Origin: Streptococcus mitis
Lineage (GTDB): Bacteria > Bacillota > Bacilli > Lactobacillales > Streptococcaceae
Length of the DNA: 64,000 bases
Assembly: GCF_001281025.1 (NCBI RefSeq)
Contig: NZ_CP012646.1
Location: 959,001-1,023,000, forward strand
Direction: 5' to 3'
How positions within the stretch are numbered: position 1 is the stretch's first letter; each line of letters starts with the position of its first letter. Under the pieces are notes generated by a model that was not told the DNA's origin, searched no databases, and was given only the letters and a program-made list of their open reading frames with translations. Of this stretch, positions 55,152 to 64,000 are shown in pieces. The position numbers and the translations under genes are program-made.

Positions 55152-55844
55152 ATGGAATTTACAGATATTGCGATGGAATTATCCAAGGAAGCTTGGCAGG
55201 CCTCCTTTCATCATCCCTTTGTATTACAGTTACAAGAGGGAAATTTAGACCTGTCCATCTTTCGCTATTACTTGATTCAGGATGCCTACTATTTGAAGGC
55301 CTTCTCAGAAGCCTATCACCTCTTGGCTGATAAGACTTCAAACCAAGAGATGAAAAGACTCTTGAAACAAAATGCTCAGAGTCTAGTGGAAGGTGAGTTA
55401 TTTATCCGCCAACAATTTTTCAAGGAATTGGAAATCAGCAACCAGGAAATGGAGCAACATCCAATCGCTCCAACCTGCTATCATTATATCTCTCACATTT
55501 ATCGTCAATTTGCAGAGCCAAACTTGGGCATTGCTTTTGCGAGCTTGCTGCCTTGTCCTTGGCTATATCATGATATAGGCAAATCACTTAATCTTAAACC
55601 ATCACCAAATCCTCTCTACCAACAATGGATTGAAACTTATATTACGGATGAGTTGGAGCAGCAGATTCGAGAGGAAGAAGCTTTGGTAAATCAGCTCTAT
55701 CGAGAAAGTGACGAGACGGACAAACAAAAAATGCTAGAGGCCTTCCACAGAAGTGTCCACATGGAAGCCAAGTTTTGGGAGATGGCTTACCAACATCAAA
55801 CATGGACGAGTGATTTGCAGTCCTTAGAAAAAGAGAAGAAATAG
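55152..55844 (+). CDS. tenA: Aminopyrimidine aminohydrolase/thiaminase II, Cys type
   Basis: A 230-residue TenA enzyme that frees HMP from aminopyrimidine or thiamin breakdown products. The catalytic Cys is in ASLLPCPWLYHDIG (C near residue 135). FRYYLIQDAYYL supplies the substrate Asp. The start is ATG 55152 with AAGGAG eight bases before it; the frame is open from 55023 inside ykoC. It is the second tenA in the window, and this one keeps the Cys that the first lacks. Confidence 0.92.
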   Translation: MEFTDIAMELSKEAWQASFHHPFVLQLQEGNLDLSIFRYYLIQDAYYLKAFSEAYHLLADKTSNQEMKRLLKQNAQSLVEGELFIRQQFFKELEISNQEMEQHPIAPTCYHYISHIYRQFAEPNLGIAFASLLPCPWLYHDIGKSLNLKPSPNPLYQQWIETYITDELEQQIREEEALVNQLYRESDETDKQKMLEAFHRSVHMEAKFWEMAYQHQTWTSDLQSLEKEKK

Positions 55845-55847
55845 AAA

Positions 55848-56372
55848 ATGAGAAACCACCAACTTCAAGTTCACAAATTAACCATTTTATCCATGATGAT
55901 TGCCCTTGATGTAGTCCTTACGCCTATCTTTCGGATTGAGGGAATGGCACCGATGTCCAGTGTAGTCAATATTCTAGCAGGAATCATGATGGGACCTGTT
56001 TATGCCTTGGTTATGGCTACAGTGACAGCCTTTATCCGTATGACGACTCAAGGGATTCCACCTTTAGCTCTCACAGGAGCGACTTTTGGAGCCCTTCTAG
56101 CAGGTCTCTTTTATAAGTATGGTCGAAAATTTTACTTTTCTGCCTTGGGAGAAATTTTGGGAACAGGTATTATTGGTTCTATTGTTTCCTATCCTGTTAT
56201 GGTACTCTTTACAGGATCAGCTGCTAAGCTTAGCTGGTTTATCTACACTCCTCGATTTTTCGGAGCAACCTTGATTGGTACAGCGATTTCCTTTATTGCC
56301 TTTCGATTTTTAATCAAGCAGGAATTCTTTAAAAAAGTGCAGGGATATTTCTTTGGTGAAAGGATAGACTGA
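55848..56372 (+). CDS. thiW: Thiazole ECF transporter component ThiW
   Basis: A 174-residue membrane protein with about five helices, of the ThiW family found with TPP riboswitches and thought to import the thiazole moiety ([22 protein letters not shown] cut as [13 protein letters not shown] and TPIFRIEG, then [17 protein letters not shown]). It starts four bases after tenA and its stop shares bases with thiM (TGATG). Only a weak purine stretch precedes the ATG, so coupling to tenA is likely. Confidence 0.9.
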   Translation: MRNHQLQVHKLTILSMMIALDVVLTPIFRIEGMAPMSSVVNILAGIMMGPVYALVMATVTAFIRMTTQGIPPLALTGATFGALLAGLFYKYGRKFYFSALGEILGTGIIGSIVSYPVMVLFTGSAAKLSWFIYTPRFFGATLIGTAISFIAFRFLIKQEFFKKVQGYFFGERID

Positions 56373-57175
56373 TGCAGGCATTTACAAATCCTTTTCCTAT
56401 AGGCTCTAGTTCCCTCATTCACTGTATTACCAATGAGATTTCTTGTGAGATGTTAGCAAATGGGATTTTGGCTCTGGGATGCAAACCTGTCATGGCAGAT
56501 GACCCTCGTGAGGTTCTTGATTTTACTAAGCAAAGCCAGGCACTCTTCATCAATTTGGGGCATTTGTCAGCTGAGAAGGAAAAAGCAATCCGTATGGCAG
56601 CTTCTTATGCAGCTCAAGCTGGTCTCCCAATGGTAGTAGATGCGGTTGGCGTAACAGCTTCATCCATTCGTAAGAGATTAGTTAAAGACCTTTTAGACTA
56701 TATACCTACGGTCCTTAAAGGAAACATGTCGGAAATTCGAAGTCTTGTTGGCTTAAAACACCACGGCGTTGGGGTCGATGCGAGTGCTAAAGATCAAGAA
56801 ACTGAGGATTTACTTCAAGTCTTGAAAGACTGGTGTCAGCTTTATCCAGGTATGTCATTCTTAGTCACAGGCCCCAAGGACCTCATCGTTTCGAAGAATC
56901 AGGTCACTGTACTGGGAAATGGCTGTGCAGAATTAGACTGGATAACAGGGACAGGAGACTTGGTTGGAGCCTTGACAGCCGTTTTTCTCAGCCAAGGAAA
57001 GACTAGCTTTGAAGCTTCTTGCCTAGCGGTTTCTTATCTCAATATCTCTGCTGAGAGAATAGTTGTTCAAGGAATGGGATTGGAAGATTTTCGTTACCAA
57101 GTACTCAATCAGCTTTCGCTCCTCAAAAGAGATGAAAACTGGCTAGATGCTATCAAAGGAGATGTTTATGAATAG
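56372..57175 (+). CDS. thiM: Hydroxyethylthiazole kinase, copy 2 (Asp type)
   Basis: A 267-residue thiazole kinase. Motifs: [23 protein letters not shown] in blocks ([15 protein letters not shown]), [10 protein letters not shown] and [13 protein letters not shown]. The anion-hole motif reads GTGDLVGAL with D196, where copy 1 has Cys. Asp is the catalytic base in the wider ribokinase fold, so this copy should be active. The start overlaps the thiW stop by one base; the end overlaps thiE copy 2 by eight bases. Confidence 0.92.
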   Translation: MQAFTNPFPIGSSSLIHCITNEISCEMLANGILALGCKPVMADDPREVLDFTKQSQALFINLGHLSAEKEKAIRMAASYAAQAGLPMVVDAVGVTASSIRKRLVKDLLDYIPTVLKGNMSEIRSLVGLKHHGVGVDASAKDQETEDLLQVLKDWCQLYPGMSFLVTGPKDLIVSKNQVTVLGNGCAELDWITGTGDLVGALTAVFLSQGKTSFEASCLAVSYLNISAERIVVQGMGLEDFRYQVLNQLSLLKRDENWLDAIKGDVYE

Positions 57176-57800
57176 AGAGGCGCTTAGACTGTATCTGGTA
57201 ACCAATCGCTACCAAGATTCCTTGGAAAGCTTTCTTGAAAAGATTGAGAGGGCTTGCCGTTCAGGGGTTACCATAGTCCAATTACGAGAAAAAAATCTCA
57301 CAACCAATCAATATTATCAACTGGCAAAAGAAGTCAAGGAAATAACAGATGCCTATCAGGTACCCCTGATAATCGATGATCGTTTGGATGTTTGTCTTGC
57401 GGTTGATGCTGCTGGTCTGCATATCGGAGACGATGAACTACCAGTTTCGGTTGCCCGACAAGTCTTGGGCCCTGACAAAATCCTCGGTGTTACAGCTAAA
57501 ACTGTAAAAAGAGCTCTCGAGGCAGAAGAAGGAGGGGCGAATTACTTGGGGACAGGAGCCATTTTCCCGACTACGACCAAGGAAAATGCGCCTATCACCC
57601 TGATTTCAACCTTGAAGACAATTTGCCAAAGGGTCGCTATTCCAGTAGTTGCTATCGGAGGCTTGACATCAGAGAATATTGACCAACTTATCGGCACTGG
57701 CATAGCTGGTGTAGCTGTAGTGCGTGATTTGATGCAGGCAGAAGATATAGAGGCAAAAACTCAAGCCTTTTTGACAAAGTTGGATGACATTATTTTCTAA
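57168..57800 (+). CDS. thiE: Thiamin-phosphate synthase, copy 2
   Basis: A 210-residue ThiE. Motifs: [38 protein letters not shown] in blocks ([15 protein letters not shown]), [15 protein letters not shown] and [15 protein letters not shown] 57168 is preceded by AAGGAG at 57156-57161; the in-frame ATG at 57147 is not. It overlaps thiM by eight bases and ends the operon, followed by BOX element 3 and a terminator. It is only distantly similar to copy 1. Confidence 0.93.
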   Translation: MNREALRLYLVTNRYQDSLESFLEKIERACRSGVTIVQLREKNLTTNQYYQLAKEVKEITDAYQVPLIIDDRLDVCLAVDAAGLHIGDDELPVSVARQVLGPDKILGVTAKTVKRALEAEEGGANYLGTGAIFPTTTKENAPITLISTLKTICQRVAIPVVAIGGLTSENIDQLIGTGIAGVAVVRDLMQAEDIEAKTQAFLTKLDDIIF

Positions 57801-57803
57801 TCA

Positions 57804-57916
57804 ATACTCAATGAAAATCAAAGAGCAAACTAGGAAGCTAGTCGCAGGTTGCTCAAAGCACTGCTTTGAGGTTGCAGATAAAGCTGACATAGTTTGAAGA
57901 GATTTTCTAAGAATAT
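57804..57916 (-). repeat. BOX element 3, internally deleted
   Basis: Read on the minus strand the element has the outer boxA end, the boxB stem and boxC. About 40 bp of the boxA interior, present in element 1, are missing. The junction CTGAC-ATAGTTTGAAG fits deletion between two TGAC repeats flanking the lost part. Confidence 0.85.
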
Positions 57917-57962
57917 AAAAACTCTCTAATTCCCTTAAAGTGGGAACTAGAGAGTTTTTTTT
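57917..57962. terminator. Bidirectional terminator between thiE and thiD
   Basis: AAAACTCTCTAATTCCC pairs with GGGAACTAGAGAGTTTT with a small internal loop, followed by T's. The minus-strand thiD stop codon (57963-57961) lies in the foot of the stem. Confidence 0.9.
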
Positions 57963-58752
57963 AATCTTTAAAGCTTGTATGGTTGACTGGGCCAGAACCA
58001 TGACCGAGTTGAGGGGCGTCTTGGATGGCTTTCGTGATAAAGGCCTTGGCTTTATTGACTGCTTGATAGAGGGTTTTCCCCTTGGCTAGTTCAGCAGTAA
58101 TCACTGCAGCAAAGGTACATCCAGTACCATGTGTATGACAGGTTTGAATTCGTGGACTTTCCCAGATAAATTGGTCATCCTTGGTAAAGAGGAAATCCTT
58201 AGCACCGCCTTCGAGATGCCCACCTTTGATTACCACAGACTGAGGACCAAATTCTTTTAAAATCAGGCGACCAGCACGCTGCATGTCTTCAGGATCATGG
58301 ATTGAAAAACCAACAATCTCTTCTGCCTCAGGAAGATTCGGAGTGATAATGGTTGCAAGGGGAAGCAGATTTGTTTTTAGGTAGTCTCTAGCACTGGAAT
58401 CAATCAGAGTGTCTCCACTAGTAGCGACCATAACAGGATCAAGGACGTAGGGACAATCCAGATTTTTAAGATAGGGCTGGATGATTTCCATGATTTCAGT
58501 AGTTGCCAACATTCCAGTTTTTACAGCCTGAGGTGGAATATCCGAAAAGACACTCTCCAATTGGACTTTCAACATTTGAGGAGAAACGTGCTCGATTAAT
58601 TGAACACCTCTGGTATTTTGAGCGACAAGACTGGTCACAACGGCCATTCCATAGACATCTCTAGCTTGGAACGACTTTAAATCAGCCATAATGCCAGCAC
58701 CACCACTAGGGTCAGTCCCTGCAATGGTCAAAGCAACGGGTAAATAAGTCAT
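57961..58752 (-). CDS. thiD: Hydroxymethylpyrimidine (phosphate) kinase
   Basis: A 263-residue ribokinase-fold enzyme that phosphorylates HMP twice to HMP-PP, the partner substrate for ThiE. Motifs: IAGTDPSGGAGIMADLKSF in blocks (AGTDPSGGAG, MADLKSF), LDPVMVATSGD, TPNLPEAEEI and the anion hole THGTGCTFAA. The ATG has GGGAGG ten bases upstream. It is controlled by its own TPP riboswitch on the minus strand. Confidence 0.95.
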   Translation of the reverse strand: MTYLPVALTIAGTDPSGGAGIMADLKSFQARDVYGMAVVTSLVAQNTRGVQLIEHVSPQMLKVQLESVFSDIPPQAVKTGMLATTEIMEIIQPYLKNLDCPYVLDPVMVATSGDTLIDSSARDYLKTNLLPLATIITPNLPEAEEIVGFSIHDPEDMQRAGRLILKEFGPQSVVIKGGHLEGGAKDFLFTKDDQFIWESPRIQTCHTHGTGCTFAAVITAELAKGKTLYQAVNKAKAFITKAIQDAPQLGHGSGPVNHTSFKD

Positions 58753-58847
58753 CTAAAACCTCCCAACCAACTGAAGTTTGTATTCTTAAGAACAAGCTAG
58801 TTTGTTTCAGGAAGGCAATAGAAGACTGCTAGTCCCCATTATCATTT

Positions 58848-58928
58848 CCACTTCCATCAGCTAGCATTACCTAGATTGAGTCAAAGGGTCTAACAGTCGT
58901 TAATCTCAGCTTTACGCACCCCTAGTGG
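58848..58928 (-). promoter_or_regulatory. TPP riboswitch 3, upstream of thiD
   Basis: On the minus strand P1 pairs CCACT (58928-58924) with AGTGG (58852-58848). GGGGTGC, GCTGAGA, an enlarged P3 region, ACCCTTTGA and CTAGGTAATGCTAG follow. The start of the second arm reads CCCTTTGACTCAATCTAGG, slightly different from the usual GAACCTGATCTGG. No terminator with T-run lies between it and thiD, so control is probably by hiding the GGGAGG ribosome site. The -10 is TGC-TATACT (58955-58947). Confidence 0.9.
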
Positions 58929-59045
58929 TTGTTTTCTTTTTTCTTTAGTATAGCATATTTTTATTGTTTATATAGTAATATTTGACTGGAAATCCTTTAT
59001 CAAATGATTAAAATTCTATTTTTAAAGAAAAGATTAATTTCATAG

Positions 59046-59098
59046 TTGACAAATGTAGATTTTTGAAGTATACTAATAACTGTAATTGACAAATGTAG
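59046..59098 (+). promoter_or_regulatory. copY promoter with two cop boxes
   Basis: The identical sequence TTGACAAATGTAGATTTT occurs twice, with cop-box cores GACAAATGTAG at 59048-59058 and 59088-59098, exactly 40 bp apart. The first supplies the -35 TTGACA, followed after 17 bp by TATACT (59069-59074). The second lies just downstream of the start point. CopY binding would cover both ends of the promoter. Confidence 0.92.
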
Positions 59099-59115
59099 AT
59101 TTTGGAGGTGTGATT

Positions 59116-59511
59116 ATGCAGATTTCAGATGCAGAATGGCAGGTCATGAAGATTATTTGGATGCAAGGGGAACAGACCAGTACGGATTTAATCAAGGTTC
59201 TAGCGGAGCGGTTCGACTGGTCCAGGTCAACCATTCAAACTCTTTTGGCTCGTTTGGTTGAGAAAGAGTGTCTGACAAGGAAAAAAGAAGGCAAGTTCTT
59301 TGTCTATTCAGCCCTTTTAACTTTGGACCAAAGTCGGGATTTACTTGTCCAAGATATCAAGGACAAGGTTTGTTCTCGTAGGATTAAGAACTTGTTAGCT
59401 GATTTGATTGCTGAATGTGATTTTACTCAGGCTGACTTGGAAGACTTGGAAGCTGTGATTTCTGAGAAGAAATCAAGCGCTGTAACAGAAGTAAAATGTA
59501 ATTGTATGTAA
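59116..59511 (+). CDS. copY: Copper-responsive repressor CopY
   Basis: A 131-residue BlaI/MecI-type repressor. The winged helix covers 1-75 (ISDAEWQVMKIIWMQGEQTS, then SRSTIQTLLARLVEKECL). The C-terminus ends in a single CNC motif one residue before the stop, while E. hirae CopY has CxCx4CxC; other Cys are in DKVCSRR and AECDF. ATG 59116 has GGAGGTG upstream; the frame is open from 59086 inside the operator. It represses its own operon until Cu(I) displaces zinc. Confidence 0.93.
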   Translation: MQISDAEWQVMKIIWMQGEQTSTDLIKVLAERFDWSRSTIQTLLARLVEKECLTRKKEGKFFVYSALLTLDQSRDLLVQDIKDKVCSRRIKNLLADLIAECDFTQADLEDLEAVISEKKSSAVTEVKCNCM

Positions 59512-59521
59512 AGGAGACGTC

Positions 59522-59893
59522 ATGTTAAATAGTATTGTAACCATTGTTTGTATTGCCCTTATCGCGTTTATCTTGTTTTGGTTTTTCAAAAAGCCTGAAA
59601 AATCTGGACAAAAGGCCCAGCAAAAAAAGGGCTACCAAGAGATTCGAGTGGAGGTCATGGGGGGCTATACGCCTGAGTTGATTGTCCTCAAGAAATCAGT
59701 GCCAGCCCGCATTGTTTTTGACCGTAAGGATCCTTCACCTTGTTTGGATCAGATCGTCTTTCCAGACTTTGGTGTACATGCGGACCTGCCTATGGGGGAA
59801 GAGTATATAGTGGAAATCACGCCTGAGCAGGCTGGAGAGTATGGTTTCTCTTGTGGCATGAATATGATGCACGGCAAGATGATTGTAGAGTAG
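59522..59893 (+). CDS. cupA: Copper chaperone CupA
   Basis: A 123-residue membrane-anchored copper chaperone of pneumococcal type. One N-terminal helix (about 4-21) is followed by a Lys-rich link and a cupredoxin-like domain. Its ligands lie in CGMNMMHGKM near the C-terminus and SPCLDQ. It passes Cu(I) to CopA. AAAGGAGA lies before the ATG. Its domain is similar to the N-terminal part of the CopA encoded next. Confidence 0.93.
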   Translation: MLNSIVTIVCIALIAFILFWFFKKPEKSGQKAQQKKGYQEIRVEVMGGYTPELIVLKKSVPARIVFDRKDPSPCLDQIVFPDFGVHADLPMGEEYIVEITPEQAGEYGFSCGMNMMHGKMIVE

Positions 59894-59902
59894 GAGGAGA
59901 CT

Positions 59903-62146
59903 ATGACTGAAATTGTAAAAGCAAGTCTTGAAAATGGTGTTCAAAAAATCCGTATCACGGCAGACAAAGGCTACCATCCAGCCCATATCCAGCTTCAAAA
60001 AGGAATTCCAGCTGAGATTACCTTTCATCGTGCAACTCCTTCAAACTGTTATAAGGAAATTCTGTTTGAAGAAGAAGGCATCTTAGAACCAATCGGAGTA
60101 GATGAGGAGAAAGTCATTCGTTTTACACCTCAAGAATTGGGTCAACATGAATTTTCTTGTGGCATGAAGATGCAAAAGGGGAGTTATACCGTAGTTGAGA
60201 AGACCCGAAAATCTCTATCACTTTTACAGCGTTTTTGGATTACTAGTATCTTTACTGTGCCTCTTGTGATTCTCATGATTGGAATGTCGACAGGAGGAAT
60301 TAGTCACCAAGTCATGCGTTGGGGCACCTTTTTAGCCACAACACCGATTATGCTAGTAGCAGGTGGTCCTTATATCCAAAGTGCTTGGGCTAGTTTTAAA
60401 AAGCACAATGCCAACATGGATACCTTGGTTGCTCTGGGAACCCTAGTGGCCTATTTCTATAGCTTAGTTGCCCTCTTCGCTGGCCTCCCCGTTTACTTTG
60501 AAAGTGCTGCATTTATCTTCTTCTTCGTTCTTATGGGAGCCGTTTTTGAGGAGAAAATGCGGAAAAATACTTCCCAAGCTGTGGAGAAATTACTTGACTT
60601 GCAGGCTAAAACTGCAGAAGTCTTGCGTGAGGATAACTATGTTCAAGTCCCTTTGGAGCAAGTCAAGGTAGGTGACCTGATTCGAGTGCGTCCCGGTGAA
60701 AAGATTGCGGTTGATGGTGTCGTAGTAGAAGGTATCTCTAGTATTGATGAGTCTATGGTGACAGGTGAGAGTCTGCCTGTGGACAAGACAGTTGGAGATA
60801 CCGTCATTGGTTCAACCATCAATAATAGTGGAACACTTGTTTTTAGAGCAGAAAAAGTTGGTTCAGAGACTGTTTTGGCTCAGATTGTGGATTTTGTGAA
60901 GAAAGCTCAAACCAGTCGTGCGCCGATTCAGGACTTGACGGATAAAATTTCAGGGATTTTTGTACCAGCAGTTGTCATTTTAGGGATTGTGACCTTTTGG
61001 GTTTGGTTCGTCTTGCTCAGGGATAGTGTAGTTGTGCTTGGAGCGAGCTTTGTGTCTTCGCTTCTCTATGGAGTAGCAGTTCTGATTATTGCCTGCCCTT
61101 GTGCCTTGGGACTTGCAACACCGACAGCCCTTATGGTGGGGACAGGTCGCAGTGCCAAGATGGGAGTTCTCCTCAAAAATGGAACGGTTCTACAGGAAAT
61201 CCAGAAAGTCCAAACTATCGTCTTTGATAAGACCGGGACTTTGACGGAAGGGAAACCTGTGGTCACAGATATCATCGGCAACGAAGTAGAAGTGCTTGGA
61301 TTGGCAGCTTCCTTGGAAGAAGCTTCTCAACACCCACTGGCTGAAGCCGTTGTGAAACGAGCGAGTGAAGCTGGACTTGAGTTTCACACTGTTGAAAATT
61401 TCCAAGCCTTGCACGGAAAAGGTGTCTCAGGGCAAATCAATGGGAAACAAGTTTTGCTTGGAAATGCTAAAATGCTGGATGGCATGAACATTTCTAGCAC
61501 TTATCAAGAAAAACTAGAAGAACTGGAAAAAGAAGCGAAGACAGTTGTGTTCTTGGCTGTTGAGAATGAAATCAAAGGCTTGCTTGCTCTGCAAGATATT
61601 CCTAAGGAAAATGCTAAGCTTGCCATCAGTCAGTTGAAAAAACGAGGTCTTAAAACAGTCATGCTGACAGGAGACAATGCTGGTGTGGCGCGTGCCATTG
61701 CCGATCAAATCGGAATCGAAGAGGTCATTGCAGGTGTCTTGCCAGAAGAAAAAGCTCATGAAATCCATAAACTACAAGCGGCTGGCAAAGTAGCCTTTGT
61801 TGGGGACGGTATCAATGACGCTCCTGCCCTTAGTGTAGCAGATGTGGGGATTGCTATGGGAGCTGGAACGGATATTGCCATCGAGTCAGCAGATTTGGTG
61901 TTGACAACTAATAACCTCCTAGGAGTGGTTCGTGCATTTGACATGAGTAAGAAAACCTTTCATCGAATTCTGCTCAATCTTTTCTGGGCCTTTATCTACA
62001 ATGTCGCCGGAATTCCGATTGCAGCAGGAGTCTTTTCAGGTGTTGGACTGGCCCTCAATCCAGAACTAGCTGGTCTAGCCATGGCCTTTAGTTCTGTATC
62101 TGTTCTGACTAGTTCACTCTTACTAAACTTTAGTAAAATAGATTAA
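59903..62146 (+). CDS. copA: Copper-exporting P1B-type ATPase CopA
   Basis: A 747-residue Cu(I)-exporting ATPase. Residues 1-100 are a CupA-like cupredoxin domain (Cys in SNCYKE and FSCGMKMQ), in place of the usual CxxC heavy-metal domain. Eight membrane helices follow, with CPC at 398-400 in the sixth, the phosphorylated Asp D442 in DKTGT, the HP motif in SQHPLAEA, and [10 protein letters not shown]. The family transports Cu(I) out of the cytosol. GGAGGAG lies before the ATG; a terminator follows. Confidence 0.96.
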   Translation: MTEIVKASLENGVQKIRITADKGYHPAHIQLQKGIPAEITFHRATPSNCYKEILFEEEGILEPIGVDEEKVIRFTPQELGQHEFSCGMKMQKGSYTVVEKTRKSLSLLQRFWITSIFTVPLVILMIGMSTGGISHQVMRWGTFLATTPIMLVAGGPYIQSAWASFKKHNANMDTLVALGTLVAYFYSLVALFAGLPVYFESAAFIFFFVLMGAVFEEKMRKNTSQAVEKLLDLQAKTAEVLREDNYVQVPLEQVKVGDLIRVRPGEKIAVDGVVVEGISSIDESMVTGESLPVDKTVGDTVIGSTINNSGTLVFRAEKVGSETVLAQIVDFVKKAQTSRAPIQDLTDKISGIFVPAVVILGIVTFWVWFVLLRDSVVVLGASFVSSLLYGVAVLIIACPCALGLATPTALMVGTGRSAKMGVLLKNGTVLQEIQKVQTIVFDKTGTLTEGKPVVTDIIGNEVEVLGLAASLEEASQHPLAEAVVKRASEAGLEFHTVENFQALHGKGVSGQINGKQVLLGNAKMLDGMNISSTYQEKLEELEKEAKTVVFLAVENEIKGLLALQDIPKENAKLAISQLKKRGLKTVMLTGDNAGVARAIADQIGIEEVIAGVLPEEKAHEIHKLQAAGKVAFVGDGINDAPALSVADVGIAMGAGTDIAIESADLVLTTNNLLGVVRAFDMSKKTFHRILLNLFWAFIYNVAGIPIAAGVFSGVGLALNPELAGLAMAFSSVSVLTSSLLLNFSKID

Positions 62147-62169
62147 AAGCGGGCTTGCTCGCTTTTTTA
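62145..62169 (+). terminator. Terminator of the cop operon
   Basis: AAAAGCG pairs with CGCTTTT around GGCTTGCT, then TTT. The region 62170-62358 after it is the spxB upstream region. Confidence 0.85.
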
Positions 62170-62285
62170 TTATAAAACAGAAACTAAAAACGTTTTTAAA
62201 CTGTACTGTAATAGAGAATAAAAACTTCTGAGCAGATTCTTAGTAAAGTCAAAATAAATGTGATAAATTAGTAGTGTAAAAATTT

Positions 62286-62302
62286 ACTGAAACGTTTTCA
62301 AA
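62286..62302 (+). promoter_or_regulatory. cre-like palindrome upstream of spxB
   Basis: TGAAACGTTTTCA (62288-62300) is a short palindrome around CG, resembling a cre site but one base short of the consensus. A related AAAACGTTTTT is at about 62188-62198. Either could be a CcpA or other regulator site. No clear -10/-35 pair was assigned for spxB. Confidence 0.4.
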
Positions 62303-62358
62303 AACTATATGAAACCTTTTTTAGTAGATTTAAAAATATTTGAAGGAGAGTTATCATT

Positions 62359-64000
62359 ATGACTCAAGGGAAAATTACTGCATCTGCAGCAATGCTTAAT
62401 GTATTGAAAACATGGGGCGTAGACACAATCTACGGTATCCCATCAGGAACACTCAGCTCATTGATGGATGCTTTGGCTGAAGACAAAGATATCCGCTTCT
62501 TGCAAGTTCGTCACGAAGAAACAGGTGCTCTTGCAGCGGTTATGCAAGCTAAATTCGGCGGCTCAATCGGGGTTGCAGTTGGTTCAGGTGGTCCAGGTGC
62601 GACTCACTTGATTAACGGTGTTTACGATGCAGCTATGGATAACACTCCATTCCTAGCAATCCTTGGATCACGTCCAGTTAACGAACTCAACATGGATGCT
62701 TTCCAAGAATTGAACCAAAACCCAATGTACAACGGTATCGCTGTATACAACAAACGTGTAGCTTACGCTGAGCAATTGCCAAAAGTAATCGACGAAGCTT
62801 GCCGTGCTGCAGTTTCTAAAAAAGGTCCAGCTGTTGTTGAAATCCCAGTAAACTTCGGTTTCCAAGAAATCGACGAAAATTCATACTACGGTTCAGGTTC
62901 ATACGAACGTTCATTCATCGCTCCTGCTTTGAACGAAGTTGAAATCGACAAAGCTGTTGAAATCTTGAACAATGCTGAACGTCCAGTTATCTATGCTGGT
63001 TACGGTGGTGTTAAAGCTGGTGAAGTGATTACTGAATTGTCACGTAAAATCAAAGCACCAATCATCACAACTGGTAAAAACTTTGAAGCTTTCGAATGGA
63101 ACTATGAAGGTTTGACAGGTTCTGCTTACCGTGTTGGTTGGAAACCAGCCAACGAAGTGGTCTTTGAAGCAGACACAGTTCTTTTCCTTGGTTCAAACTT
63201 CCCATTTGCTGAAGTTTACGAAGCATTCAAGAATACTGAAAAATTCATCCAAGTGGATATTGACCCTTACAAACTTGGTAAACGTCATGCCCTAGACGCT
63301 TCAATCCTTGGTGATGCAGGTCAAGCAGCGAAAGCAATCCTTGACAAAGTGAATCCAGTTGAATCTACTCCATGGTGGCGTGCAAACGTTAAGAACAACC
63401 AAAACTGGCGTGATTACATGAACAAACTCGAAGGTAAAACTGAGGGTGAATTGCAATTGTATCAAGTTTACAATGCAATCAACAAACATGCTGATCAAGA
63501 CGCTATCTATTCAATCGACGTAGGTGACACTACTCAAACATCTACTCGTCACCTTCACATGACACCTAAGAACATGTGGCGTACATCTCCACTCTTTGCG
63601 ACAATGGGTATTGCCCTTCCTGGTGGTATCGCTGCTAAGAAAGACAATCCAGATCGCCAAGTATGGAACATCATGGGTGACGGTGCATTCAACATGTGCT
63701 ACCCAGACGTTATCACAAACGTTCAATACGACCTTCCAGTTATCAACGTTGTCTTCTCAAATGGTAAATATGCCTTCATCAAGGACAAATACGAAGACAC
63801 AAACAAACACTTGTTTGGTTGTGACTTCCCTAATGCTGACTATGCGAAAATCGCTGAAGCTCAAGGTGCTGTAGGATTTACAGTTGACCGTATCGAAGAC
63901 ATCGATGCAGTTGTTGCAGAAGCTGTTAAACTCAACAAAGAAGGTAAAACTGTTGTGATCGATGCTCGCATCACTCCACACCGTCCACTTCCAGTAGAAG
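62359..64000 (+). CDS. spxB: Pyruvate oxidase SpxB, 5' part
   Basis: The first 547 codons of a TPP- and FAD-dependent pyruvate oxidase, which turns pyruvate, phosphate and O2 into acetyl phosphate, CO2 and H2O2; the family has about 591 residues. The catalytic Glu is in [32 protein letters not shown] and the TPP-binding [16 protein letters not shown] are present. ATG 62359 has AAGGAGAG ten bases upstream. The frame is open to the window edge. It is the main source of H2O2 in pneumococcus and relatives. Confidence 0.96.
   Translation, partial: MTQGKITASAAMLNVLKTWGVDTIYGIPSGTLSSLMDALAEDKDIRFLQVRHEETGALAAVMQAKFGGSIGVAVGSGGPGATHLINGVYDAAMDNTPFLAILGSRPVNELNMDAFQELNQNPMYNGIAVYNKRVAYAEQLPKVIDEACRAAVSKKGPAVVEIPVNFGFQEIDENSYYGSGSYERSFIAPALNEVEIDKAVEILNNAERPVIYAGYGGVKAGEVITELSRKIKAPIITTGKNFEAFEWNYEGLTGSAYRVGWKPANEVVFEADTVLFLGSNFPFAEVYEAFKNTEKFIQVDIDPYKLGKRHALDASILGDAGQAAKAILDKVNPVESTPWWRANVKNNQNWRDYMNKLEGKTEGELQLYQVYNAINKHADQDAIYSIDVGDTTQTSTRHLHMTPKNMWRTSPLFATMGIALPGGIAAKKDNPDRQVWNIMGDGAFNMCYPDVITNVQYDLPVINVVFSNGKYAFIKDKYEDTNKHLFGCDFPNADYAKIAEAQGAVGFTVDRIEDIDAVVAEAVKLNKEGKTVVIDARITPHRPLPVE

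Noticed and set aside
62188..62198. AAAACGTTTTT as a clear cre site
   Set aside because: It lacks the flanking TG and CA positions; it is only a weak match.

Overview
The window reads as a chromosomal segment of a mitis-group Streptococcus (S. pneumoniae, S. mitis, S. pseudopneumoniae or a close relative). The evidence is the low GC, three BOX repeat elements, two choline-binding proteins, an M26 zinc metalloprotease with an N-terminal LPXTG motif, extended -10 promoters (TGnTATAAT), lactate oxidase and SpxB pyruvate oxidase, and a gene order I recognise from the pneumococcal chromosome. The species cannot be fixed from the sequence alone. No rRNA, tRNA, CRISPR array or intact insertion sequence was seen.

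Layout. 1-14.8 kb: end of a UPF0340 gene, a ZmpB-like metalloprotease, and a 2722-residue LPXTG adhesin with 25 tandem DUF1542 units. 14.9-24.8 kb: housekeeping genes (pabB/pabC fusion, hydrolase, choline-binding Excalibur protein, glucokinase, thyA, a DUF3042 gene, miaA-hflX-unknown-rnz-SDR). 24.8-31.4 kb: an AT-rich accessory island lying between two bidirectional terminators. It holds an Rgg-type regulator, a choline-binding protein, several membrane, lipo- and secreted proteins of unknown function, and a decayed replication-initiator gene. 31.4-36.4 kb: LysR regulator, YqgQ, rhodanese-like protein, small membrane proteins, rsuA, typA. 36.6-39.4 kb: a bacteriocin-type DUF1430/ABC pair behind a structured leader. 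39.5-44.8 kb: murD-murG-divIB and a PyrR-attenuated pyrF-pyrE operon. 45-47.9 kb: a polar amino-acid ABC importer on the minus strand. 48.1-58.9 kb: lactate oxidase, then a large thiamin salvage region under three TPP riboswitches (tenA, thiM, thiE, ykoEDC, tenA, thiW, thiM, thiE, and thiD on the opposite strand). 59-62.2 kb: copper operon copY-cupA-copA. 62.4 kb to the end: spxB, cut by the window edge.

How the parts fit. Lactate oxidase turns lactate to pyruvate with H2O2, and SpxB turns pyruvate to acetyl phosphate with H2O2 and needs TPP. The thiamin salvage genes between them supply that cofactor, and the copper efflux genes handle a metal that worsens peroxide damage; this link is inference from position. 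The thiamin genes contain two thiM, two thiE and two tenA paralogues, with different active-site residues for thiM and tenA, and a duplicated riboswitch leader.

Most worth a second look: (1) the Rgg island, whose divergent promoters each have an identical palindrome about 37 bp upstream of the -10; (2) a 12-codon cysteine-rich mini-ORF in the leader of the DUF1430/ABC operon; (3) three genes whose -10 box lies only 6-7 nt from the ATG, suggesting leaderless mRNAs; (4) recent block duplication and deletion in the adhesin repeat array.
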